A stretch of 64,000 bases of DNA from Mixta tenebrionis (GTDB lineage: Bacteria; Pseudomonadota; Gammaproteobacteria; Enterobacterales; Enterobacteriaceae): NCBI RefSeq assembly GCF_006517625.1, contig NZ_VHQI01000011.1, positions 62,001 to 126,000 of the forward strand. Reading direction: 5' to 3'. The notes beneath the pieces were generated by a model that ran no database searches, was not told where the DNA came from, and saw only the letters and a list, made by a program, of their open reading frames with translations. Shown in pieces: positions 57,228 through 64,000 of the stretch; position 1 is the stretch's first letter, and every line of letters begins with the position of its first letter. Made by a program: the position numbers and the translations under genes.

Positions 57228-57926
57228 ATGTCCATTGGCAATCGTGTTTTTATCAAGCGTCCGGCATTCGATGTTGAATTATTGAAACATTACGAACAGC
57301 TTCCTGCGGCAAACATAGCCGACACCATGAATCGCATTGCAGTACTCGGCAACGGCATTAAACGCATCTCTTCACCAAAGAAACCGATTATGGCGGGCTA
57401 TGCCATTACGGTGAAAGCGCGTGCGGGCGACAACCTGATGCTGCACGCAGCACTGGATATGGCAACGGAAAACGACGTTATCGTCGTCTCTAACGAAGGC
57501 GATCGTTCCCGCGCGCTGATGGGCGAAATCATGATCGCTTACGCCCATTACACCAGGAAAATCGCCGGTATCGTGCTGGATGGGCCTGTTCGCGATATTG
57601 ATGCGCTTTCCGTGCTGGATTTCCCTGTCTTCGCTACCGGTTCAAACCCGGCAGGCCCGTTTAAAGAAGGCCCAGGCGAAGTGAACACGCCAATTGCCGT
57701 CGGCGGCGTGGCGGTGTCTCCTGGCGACCTGATTGTGGGAGATGCTGACGGCGTGATCGTGGTGCCGCTGAACGATGCCGCCGCCCTGCTCGACAAAGCA
57801 AAGGACTATTCCAGATTTGATGCGAGCAAGGTGGAAGCCGCGAAGAACGGCACTGCCAACCGTGCGTGGGTAAGAAAATCATTAGATGAAAAAGGTGTTG
57901 AATTCATCGACGACATCTACCGCTAG
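57228..57926 (+). CDS. RraA-like 4-hydroxy-2-oxoacid aldolase/decarboxylase
   Basis: This 232-residue protein is of the RraA/HMG-aldolase fold. It carries GIVLDGPVRDID (catalytic Arg and metal-binding Asp) and VGDADGVIVVP. Such enzymes cleave 4-hydroxy-4-methyl-2-oxoglutarate or 4-carboxy-4-hydroxy-2-oxoadipate to pyruvate and often decarboxylate oxaloacetate. AAGGAGAG precedes ATG 57228, 10 bp after the dehydrogenase. A role in RNase E inhibition is unlikely given the operon. Confidence 0.85.
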   Translation: MSIGNRVFIKRPAFDVELLKHYEQLPAANIADTMNRIAVLGNGIKRISSPKKPIMAGYAITVKARAGDNLMLHAALDMATENDVIVVSNEGDRSRALMGEIMIAYAHYTRKIAGIVLDGPVRDIDALSVLDFPVFATGSNPAGPFKEGPGEVNTPIAVGGVAVSPGDLIVGDADGVIVVPLNDAAALLDKAKDYSRFDASKVEAAKNGTANRAWVRKSLDEKGVEFIDDIYR

Positions 57927-57996
57927 TTCCTACCAATAATGAAATGCCGCACGCTGTAATCAGGGCGTGTGGCTGTCAAATACAGGTAATGTAAAC

Positions 57997-59391
57997 ATGC
58001 TTTATCTTAAACTCTTACCCATTATCTTTTTCCCTGTTCTGTTCTGGGTTATACCTCATCCGCAAGGTGTTTCCGCGCAGACCTGGGAAATGGTCGGTAT
58101 CTACCTGGCGATGCTGTGCGGGCTGGTTCTGCGTCCGTTTACCGACGCCGTTATTATGCTCATTATCCTCGGTTTCGCCTCGCTGGTGATCGAGCCAGGC
58201 CCGCTGTTTGCCGGATTCGGTAGCCCGATGGTATGGTTTATTATCAGCGCCTTTATCATCTGTAAGGCTTTCGTGATCACCGGCTTAGGCAAACGTATCG
58301 CCTACCTGTTGCTTCAGCGCTACGGTAAAAATACCCTGACGCTGGGCTATCTGATGATGATTACCGATACCGTTCTGGCTCCTGCCACCGGGTCAAACAT
58401 GTCACGTTCCGGCGGAATAACCTTCCCAATCTTCCGTAATATCGCAGAAGCGCTGGGTTCAAAGCCGGATAGCGGCAGCCGTAAAATCGGGGCCTATCTC
58501 ACGATCCTGATGTATGTGGTGTCGATGGGAACCTCCAGTTTGTTCCTGACCGGGATGGCCACCAACTCTATTACCGTCTCACTCGCTAATGAGATAATGG
58601 GGGTCAATCTTGAGTGGATGGTGTGGTTCAAAGCCGCCATCGTACCGGCAGGCATTGTGCTGTTAGCCGCGCCGTGGATCCTCTACAAGCTCTATGCGCC
58701 TGAGCTGAAAACCATCACCAACGTTAACGAAATCGCTACCAAAGGATTGCAGGAACTCGGCCCGTTGAAGCGAGAAGAGAAGCTGCTGGTAGTCTTCTTT
58801 GTGCTGGGTATTATCGGCTGGATGACGGGTTCGGTTACCGGTATTGCGTTTATTCCTGTCGGTCTCGCCTTCCTTGCCTGCCTGTTGCTGTTTGGCGTAC
58901 TGAGCTGGAACGATGTGGTCAGTGAAAAATCGGCCTGGCAGACCTTTGTCTGGTACGGAGCGTTTTATGGATGCGCCGTCGCGCTATCCAAAGGCGGTTT
59001 TTATGTCTACCTGGTAGAAGTGATCAAAACCTGGCTCGATTTGTCGCAGCTAAGTGAAATCACCGCTTTGGGCGTGCTGGTGTTTATCAGCCTTGCAGTG
59101 CGTTACTTCTTCGTATCTAACAGCGCCTTCGTGGTGTCTTTCTACCCGGTTCTTTTTACTCTCGGCATGACCACCCAGGCGCACCCGATGTATGTTGCCC
59201 TGTCGCTGGCATTCTCTGCGGGTTACGGCGCGCTGCTGACGCACTACGGTAACGGCGCAGGGGTGTTTACCTTTTCCAGCGGCTATGTTCCGCAAAAAAC
59301 TTTCTGGCTGCTCGGTACCGTCATGGTGCTGATCAACGTGTTGGTTTACTTCCTGATAGGTATCCCTTACTGGAAGATGATTGGTATCTGA
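57997..59391 (+). CDS. DASS/SLC13-family anion symporter
   Basis: This 464-residue transporter has ~12 membrane segments of the divalent anion:sodium symporter family (CitT/TtdT-like). The signature blocks are APATGSNMSRSGGITFPIFRN and SNSAFVVSFYPVLFTLG (cation- and carboxylate-binding hairpins). It should import a di- or tricarboxylate or similar organic acid, or exchange it for succinate. ATG 57997 is chosen over an upstream GTG because AGGTAA lies before it. Confidence 0.88.
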   Translation: MLYLKLLPIIFFPVLFWVIPHPQGVSAQTWEMVGIYLAMLCGLVLRPFTDAVIMLIILGFASLVIEPGPLFAGFGSPMVWFIISAFIICKAFVITGLGKRIAYLLLQRYGKNTLTLGYLMMITDTVLAPATGSNMSRSGGITFPIFRNIAEALGSKPDSGSRKIGAYLTILMYVVSMGTSSLFLTGMATNSITVSLANEIMGVNLEWMVWFKAAIVPAGIVLLAAPWILYKLYAPELKTITNVNEIATKGLQELGPLKREEKLLVVFFVLGIIGWMTGSVTGIAFIPVGLAFLACLLLFGVLSWNDVVSEKSAWQTFVWYGAFYGCAVALSKGGFYVYLVEVIKTWLDLSQLSEITALGVLVFISLAVRYFFVSNSAFVVSFYPVLFTLGMTTQAHPMYVALSLAFSAGYGALLTHYGNGAGVFTFSSGYVPQKTFWLLGTVMVLINVLVYFLIGIPYWKMIGI

Positions 59392-59404
59392 TAAGGAGAG
59401 CGAA

Positions 59405-60568
59405 ATGAAACTGGATATTTTGATTAAAAATGGTCTGGTGGCCGACCTCGACAGTGCAAGCTATGTGAATCAGAACATCGGCGTCGTCGGCAACCGTATT
59501 GTTGATTTGCAGAGCGTTGAAAATACGGAAGCTGAAACCATCATTGATGCGGCAGGCTGTATTGTCCTGCCAGGACTGATTGACTTTCATGCTCACGTTT
59601 TTCATGGCGGAACCGCCATCAGCGTCAATCCAGATGTGCTTTGCCTGCCCAACGGGGTGACAAGCGTAGTGGATGCCGGCAGCAGCGGCTGGGTGAACTA
59701 TAAAATGTTCCGCAACAGCGTGATAAATACGGCGCAGTCGCGCATTAAGAGCTACCTGAATGTGGTCAATGTGGGGTTATCCACGCTGGGCGGCGGGCCG
59801 ACGGGGTATCTGGAAAACACCAACCCGGCTAATTTCAACCTGGAGAAAATTAGCCAGACGCTGGAAGAAAACCGCGACAATATCCTCGGCCTGAAACTAC
59901 GTTACAGCCGGGACATTGCTGGCGGGCGCAACTACAGTGAGGATCCCTTCTACGCAACCGTAGAACTGGCCCGAGCGCTGAAGACAACGCTGTGTGTACA
60001 CGTGACGGATTCGCGCCTGCCTGCTGACGAACTGATTAGTCATTTTCAGTCCGATGACATCTATGCCCACTGCTTCCACGGCACTGGTAATGCGATTCTT
60101 AAGGAAAACGGTGAACTGTTCCCGGCTATCAGGGAGGCCAAAGAGCGCGGGGTGATTTTTGACTGCTCTAACGGCGTGGCGCACTTTGATTTCAACGTAG
60201 CTCGCCATGCCCTGGAGCAGGGTTTCAATCCCGATATCATAAGTACCGATTTGACGCTTCGTAACAGCCTGCGTACTAACAAAGTCTTCAGCCTGCTGTT
60301 TATCATGTCGAAGTACCTGAACATGGGGATGTCATTTTTCGATGTAGTTCGTGCGGTAACCCGCACGCCCGCACGATTGATGAAAATGCAGGGACAGATC
60401 GGCACGCTGGCGCCCGGTGCACTGGCCGATATCGCCATCGTGAAGCTGCGTAAAGAGAAAGTGATGTTTGAAGATACTAAAGGCGTATTACTTGAGGGCG
60501 ATCGCTATATCGATAACTGTACCACCATCAGCAACGGACAAATTGTCTATCGACGCCAACATTTTTGA
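59405..60568 (+). CDS. Amidohydrolase/deacetylase-family metallohydrolase
   Basis: This 387-residue dihydroorotase-like amidohydrolase has the metal centre in DFHAHVFHGG, LKLRYSRD (Lys expected to be carboxylated), LCVHVTD, AHCFHGTG and IISTDLTLRN. It fits the amidohydrolase/deacetylase group seen with 2-keto-sugar-acid and amino-acid catabolic genes. It starts 13 bp after the transporter with AAGGAGAG. It probably opens an amide, N-acyl or lactone bond in the imported compound. It ends at a strong terminator. Confidence 0.86.
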   Translation: MKLDILIKNGLVADLDSASYVNQNIGVVGNRIVDLQSVENTEAETIIDAAGCIVLPGLIDFHAHVFHGGTAISVNPDVLCLPNGVTSVVDAGSSGWVNYKMFRNSVINTAQSRIKSYLNVVNVGLSTLGGGPTGYLENTNPANFNLEKISQTLEENRDNILGLKLRYSRDIAGGRNYSEDPFYATVELARALKTTLCVHVTDSRLPADELISHFQSDDIYAHCFHGTGNAILKENGELFPAIREAKERGVIFDCSNGVAHFDFNVARHALEQGFNPDIISTDLTLRNSLRTNKVFSLLFIMSKYLNMGMSFFDVVRAVTRTPARLMKMQGQIGTLAPGALADIAIVKLRKEKVMFEDTKGVLLEGDRYIDNCTTISNGQIVYRRQHF

Positions 60569-60593
60569 GTGAAAAATCGGTTCAGGATCCTTT

Positions 60594-60624
60594 GCCCGTG
60601 CGCTGCATATGCGCGGGCTTTTTT
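60594..60624 (+). terminator. Terminator of the sigma-54 operon
   Basis: An 8-bp stem GCCCGTGC/GCGCGGGC (one G-U pair) is followed by TTTTTT, 25 bp after the amidohydrolase stop. Confidence 0.88.
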
Positions 60625-60704
60625 CATTGCACTGATGGCGCTTTGTGGGATGAAGTGCGTGACAATATGATATTCCCGCATAAATCGATAATTCTGGATT
60701 GCCA

Positions 60705-62576
60705 ATGAAAAACAACGAAATCGCCATTTTCTCGGTGTCAAAAACCATTACGCAACGCATATCCAATGTGCTTATCGAAAGAAAAATCTCTATTCCCGTT
60801 TACGAATACCACTATTCCGACGTGGTGGAAAAAGCCCGCAAGCTGATTCAGGGCGGCACCAAAATACTCATCAGCCGGGGAGGTACGGCGGCACTGCTGC
60901 GCAGCAATCTGAACATTCCGGTTATTGAAATTGCCCATGACCTGCATGGCATCTATCGTATCCTGCAGGACGCACACAAAAAGTCGCAGAAAATTGCAGC
61001 CGTAGGGTTTCCGCAGTTTTGTAACGTACTTCGCCATTATCAGAATATGACAAATGACGAATTTAAAATTTGTCAGGTCTATAACCACTACGATATTGAA
61101 AATGTCGTAAAAAATCTGGCAGACAATCACTATCAGTTGGTTATTGGCGGCCTGACGGTGGCTGAGATGGCGAAAAAGTACGATCTGAACGTTATCATGG
61201 GGGATACGGACAATATCTCCATTGAACAGGCGCTCGACGTCGCTGCCAGCATGCTGAAATATATCAATGCTGAGAGTATGAAGCTGGCGATGTGCTGGTC
61301 TGCACTCAACCAGTCGAACGAAGGGGTGATGTGTCTCGATCAGTCGGGAGAAATCATCAATATTAATTCCCGGGGGTTCGCGCTGTTTCAATGCCATACC
61401 GGGGAGAAAATATTCAAAAAAGAGGCGTTTAAGGGGATTTTTGGTTACATCATTAACGAGCTGGATGTGAAAGAACATGCGCTGGAGATTGAGGGAGAAA
61501 TAGTTTATCTCGCGGTGAAGCATTTTTCTAATAAGCATGGTTTTTACACCATTATCACCGGCGTCAGGCCGGAGCAGACGGGGCGATCCGCTTCTCGTAA
61601 CGTCAGAAAGAGTGACAATAAAGGCTTTACCACCACTTATTCTTTTGCCGACATTGTTGGGCGTTCACCGGTTATGAAGGCGGTTATTGATCAGGCTAAA
61701 ATTTATGCCGCCCACGATCTGCCAGTGAATATTTTGGGCGATACCGGCACCGGTAAAGAACTGTTTGCCCAGAGCATCCACCATGCCAGTCCGCGCAGCG
61801 CCGGGCCTTTTATCGCGCTTAACTGTGCCGCCATTCCGGAAACGCTTCTGGAAAGTGAGCTGTTTGGTTATGCCGACGGCGCTTTCACCAATGCGCGTCG
61901 GGGCGGGAAAGCCGGTATTTTTGAAATGGCAATGAACGGTACAGTATTTCTCGATGAAATCAGTGAAGCGCCACCGGCCGTGCAGATTAAGTTGTTGCGC
62001 ATATTGCAGGAGAAAAAGTTCAGTCGTGTGGGGGGAGATGCGTTAATCAGCGCTAACTTCCGTCTTATTACTGCCAGCAATAAAGACCTCGGTGCGCAGG
62101 TGGCTGCGGGTGAGTTCCGACATGATCTTTGGTATCGCATTAATATTCTTGAACTACGTCTGCCAGCACTCAAAGAGCGTAGCGGAGATGTGATGTTAAT
62201 TATTGAGTCTCTGCTGGCAAAGCAGGGGAGATTGCTGAGCTTTACCGATGAGGCCGTGGATTTTCTTAACCGTTATGCATGGCCGGGCAATATTCGGGAG
62301 CTGCAGGCCGCAATTTTCCGTCTGATTGTGCATAATGTGCACAAGGTGGATATCGGTATGTTACAGTCGCTGTGCAATCTTTCGGCTTCTGCCACAGGCA
62401 GTGAAGAAATCGTAGTCCCGCTGGCCGGCGAGGTAGATTTACTGAAAAAACAGGAACAGAAGCTGATTGCTTCCGTGATGAAACAGACCAACGGCGATCG
62501 CACCAGAGCGGCGACTATTCTGGGTATAAGCCCGACCACGCTGTGGCGAAAGATGAAAATGTACGGAGTGGAATGA
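60705..62576 (+). CDS. PrpR-like sigma-54 activator
   Basis: This 623-residue enhancer-binding protein has an N-terminal PrpR_N sensor (residues ~1-180, EIAIFSVSKTITQRISNVL, ISRGGTAALL), a PAS-like segment (~195-290), an AAA+ domain and a Fis-type helix-turn-helix. The AAA+ domain shows Walker A GDTGTGKE, Walker B TVFLDEI, and GAFTNA in place of GAFTGA. The helix-turn-helix reads GDRTRAATILGISPTTLWRKM. It presumably activates the sigma-54 promoter at 56216 when it binds the pathway substrate. ATG 60705 is preferred to an upstream TTG. Confidence 0.9.
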   Translation: MKNNEIAIFSVSKTITQRISNVLIERKISIPVYEYHYSDVVEKARKLIQGGTKILISRGGTAALLRSNLNIPVIEIAHDLHGIYRILQDAHKKSQKIAAVGFPQFCNVLRHYQNMTNDEFKICQVYNHYDIENVVKNLADNHYQLVIGGLTVAEMAKKYDLNVIMGDTDNISIEQALDVAASMLKYINAESMKLAMCWSALNQSNEGVMCLDQSGEIININSRGFALFQCHTGEKIFKKEAFKGIFGYIINELDVKEHALEIEGEIVYLAVKHFSNKHGFYTIITGVRPEQTGRSASRNVRKSDNKGFTTTYSFADIVGRSPVMKAVIDQAKIYAAHDLPVNILGDTGTGKELFAQSIHHASPRSAGPFIALNCAAIPETLLESELFGYADGAFTNARRGGKAGIFEMAMNGTVFLDEISEAPPAVQIKLLRILQEKKFSRVGGDALISANFRLITASNKDLGAQVAAGEFRHDLWYRINILELRLPALKERSGDVMLIIESLLAKQGRLLSFTDEAVDFLNRYAWPGNIRELQAAIFRLIVHNVHKVDIGMLQSLCNLSASATGSEEIVVPLAGEVDLLKKQEQKLIASVMKQTNGDRTRAATILGISPTTLWRKMKMYGVE

Positions 62577-63110
62577 ATTGCCGCGGATAATTCAGACGCT
62601 TTCGGGCTTTTGATAATACTGTTTTTCATATTCTGCCGGCGATGTCCGATCGCTCGAACCATGCCGGCGTTTACTGTTATAAAACGTTTCGATGTAATCA
62701 AAAATATTCTTACCGGGCCAGTTATCAGAACTGGGCTCTTTAGAGTGTGGAACAAATGAGTATGACCATTTTTTATATTTTGTATTAGTGTTTTGGATTT
62801 CGGTAAAGCCGCAAGATCCCATGCGATTGCGCCATTATCATGGCCTGTGTCGAAAACAAAGCCATTGACAAAGGATCTGTTATTAAACCCCATCTGTTTT
62901 TTAACAATGCCTTTTCTGTTGGGCTTCCAGACACAATATCGTTGAAACCATCGCAGCATAATGGGTATTTTTTTATTTAATTTTTATAGTTTTCCATATT
63001 ATATTTCTTATCTTCAAACAATATAGATCCTCTCTTATTTTCTGATTAGATCATTTTCAGTACTTCAATGCAGTTTCTTTTAGACTTACGTTCAGCAATC
63101 CCGGCAACAT
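62577..63110. other. Degenerate region with IS debris (no intact gene)
   Basis: The sequence after the activator is AT-rich and contains an IS3-type transposase tail at 62592-62723. A leftward frame (62592-62959 and beyond) has no recognisable domain upstream of that tail. Nothing intact is supported. Confidence 0.5.
62592..62723 (-). pseudogene. C-terminal fragment of an IS3-family transposase (OrfB)
   Basis: On the minus strand the last ~43 residues read NIFDYIETFYNSKRRHG followed by SSDRTSPAEYEKQYYQK. This is the typical end of IS3-family OrfB integrases (YIE-FYN-KRRH-SPAE/EYE). The preceding sequence is unrelated, so only the tail remains. Confidence 0.75.
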
Positions 63111-63226
63111 TTGCCGTGTTCAGCTATGCCAGGTGGAACATTTGGCAACTGCGGAAACGGCATTTGGCGCGGGGTATGCACAGCGCGTTACTTGCGTCTT
63201 GTGAAACGAGAACCAGGTGACGCGCA

Positions 63227-63472
63227 AAGCGCGCAATGGATAAACCTATGTAAGCCAACGCAGAACGCTTTCATTGAGCGTTTCGGACATATCGTACAGA
63301 AACACTCGATTTTTATCTGTTCAGAACGCTGAATGAAGTACGGGAAATCACAGAGAAATGGTTATCAGAATATAACGGTGAACACCCGCATCAGTCGCTG
63401 AACAATATGACGCCGGAGGAATACCGCCAACAACATTATCTGGCCGGGTTCGCAAAAAATATACGGTACTAA
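63227..63472 (+). pseudogene. Frameshifted C-terminal fragment of a second IS3-family transposase
   Basis: On the plus strand KPTQNAFIERF is followed, after a frameshift near 63282, by TYRTETLDFYLFRTLNEV and then EITEKWLSEYNGEHPHQSL and NNMTPEEYR. This is the classic end of an IS3-group OrfB transposase. The N-terminal two thirds are missing and the frame is broken, so it is inactive. It differs from, and is opposite to, the fragment at 62592-62723. Confidence 0.8.
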
Positions 63473-63863
63473 AACGGGCCTGGTTATAAGCGACGTTCTT
63501 AGTTTTCTTCAGGTGCAGGAAATGCGTCAATGCACTTGAAGAATGGTTGCGGGGAGCTTTCCAAACAAAGATAAAGTCGATGCAGAAGAAGACTGGCCAG
63601 ATGCTTTTATTTCACTTACCAGAAGGGAAGCGATGAAACGAGGTTCCCCTAAAACCGGACAAGGACCGGATGCAAAGAATCTACTAGCCATGACACATGA
63701 TGGAGATAGTGTTTATTGGCAGCGTGAAGAGCAGTAGACGGTGGCACTGTGACCGGAAGGGCAGGGAGCCGCGAAAGGGAAATGCTCAGATGGGGCTCAA
63801 GAGGTAAAGCAAGGGCATCTATGCTTAAGGCGACCAAAAATCTACCGGAACCCCGGAAAGCAA
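63473..63863. other. Gene-less region between IS debris and the tRNA fragment
   Basis: About 390 bp. A 64-codon plus-strand frame (63543-63737) lacks a ribosome binding site and matches no recognised family. Nothing else is supported. Confidence 0.4.
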
Positions 63864-63889
63864 AAAACCAGCCCTGAGGCTGGTTTCTT
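63864..63889 (-). terminator. Terminator following the tRNA-Phe fragment
   Basis: The stem AAACCAGCC/GGCTGGTTT with a CTGA loop is followed on the minus strand by Us. It sits ~8 bp past the CCA end of the tRNA fragment, where a native tRNA terminator would be. Confidence 0.85.
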
Positions 63890-63896
63890 TAAATAG

Positions 63897-63950
63897 TGGT
63901 GCCCGGACTCGGAATCGAACCAAGGACACGGGGATTTTCAATCCTCGTGC
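63897..63950 (-). tRNA. 3' fragment of tRNA-Phe (GAA), probable attachment-site duplicate
   Basis: On the minus strand the sequence matches tRNA-Phe from the anticodon stem-loop (ATTGAAAATCCCC) through the variable loop, T arm (GGTTCGATTCC) and acceptor strand GTCCGGGCACCA. The 5' half (D arm and GCCCGGA) is absent; upstream sequence is unrelated. Such 3' tRNA remnants mark the far end of elements integrated by tyrosine recombinases at pheU/pheV-type sites. The encoded tRNA would not be functional. Confidence 0.85.
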
Positions 63951-64000
63951 CAAGGTTAATAAAATGTTACTTTGACCCTGTGCACACTTTTACGAGTGTG

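Noticed and set aside
59897..60438. Leftward open frames inside the amidohydrolase gene
   Set aside because: They are antisense shadows of a well-supported coding sequence.
63543..63737. Plus-strand 64-codon frame before the tRNA fragment
   Set aside because: No ribosome binding site or recognised domain; it lies among IS debris.

Overview
The window is chromosomal DNA of a GC-rich enterobacterium. Gene content and protein similarity point to the Erwiniaceae (Pantoea/Mixta/Erwinia-like), but this is judged by eye and not from a marker gene. Evidence includes an acs-yjcH-actP block next to yjcE and gltP as in enterics, periplasmic glucose and gluconate dehydrogenases, KdgR-type operators, a yciG-yciE-katN stress cluster and a GalNAc (aga) regulon. 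No rRNA, intact tRNA or CRISPR array was seen.

Layout. 1-2.3 kb: end of a yjcE-like antiporter, then a LysR regulator divergent from cidA-cidB. 2.4-8.3 kb: acetate scavenging (acs, yjcH, actP) divergent from gltP. 8.4-13.1 kb: murQ, the aer energy-taxis receptor behind a sigma-28-like promoter, and a fused ATP-dependent dihydroxyacetone kinase, followed by a frameshifted HTH pseudogene. 13.7-17.6 kb: a three-subunit periplasmic gluconate 2-dehydrogenase whose flavoprotein gene is split by a frameshift with a GTGA stop/start overlap. 17.7-20.7 kb: kdgF, an RpiB-type isomerase and an OprD-type porin, with two KdgR boxes and a perfect CRP site. 20.9-23.0 kb: two paralogous periplasmic histidine phosphatases, each behind a matching leader that ends in an intrinsic terminator. 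23.7-32.3 kb: tsx, a TetR/AraC pair, yciG-yciE-katN, an 8 x 8 bp tandem repeat, gcd and a Rob-like regulator. 32.9-35.4 kb: a glucose-type PTS EIICB with a LacI repressor. 35.7-44.2 kb: the aga cluster (Z-V-W-E-F-A, then S-Y) with divergent agaR.

From 44.5 kb the character changes. Intergenic DNA is long and AT-rich, and the cargo looks accessory: an XRE regulator with a VUT-family transporter, a surface-anchored tyrosine-phosphatase autotransporter with a TTG start, a gldA/DeoR pair, and a large adhesin-like autotransporter. Next comes a sigma-54-driven operon (2-hydroxyacid dehydrogenase, RraA-like aldolase, DASS transporter, amidohydrolase) with a PrpR-like activator. The right end holds decayed IS3-family fragments and a 3' fragment of tRNA-Phe with a terminator, the usual footprint of an integrated element.

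Functionally, Gcd and the gluconate dehydrogenase would oxidise glucose to gluconate and 2-ketogluconate in the periplasm if the split flavoprotein works. GldA plus the DHA kinase would take glycerol to DHAP. The aga genes would import GalNAc and convert it to triose phosphates. The most novel candidates are the phosphatase autotransporter, the twin attenuator-like leaders, the sigma-54 operon of unknown substrate, and the XRE-VUT operon.
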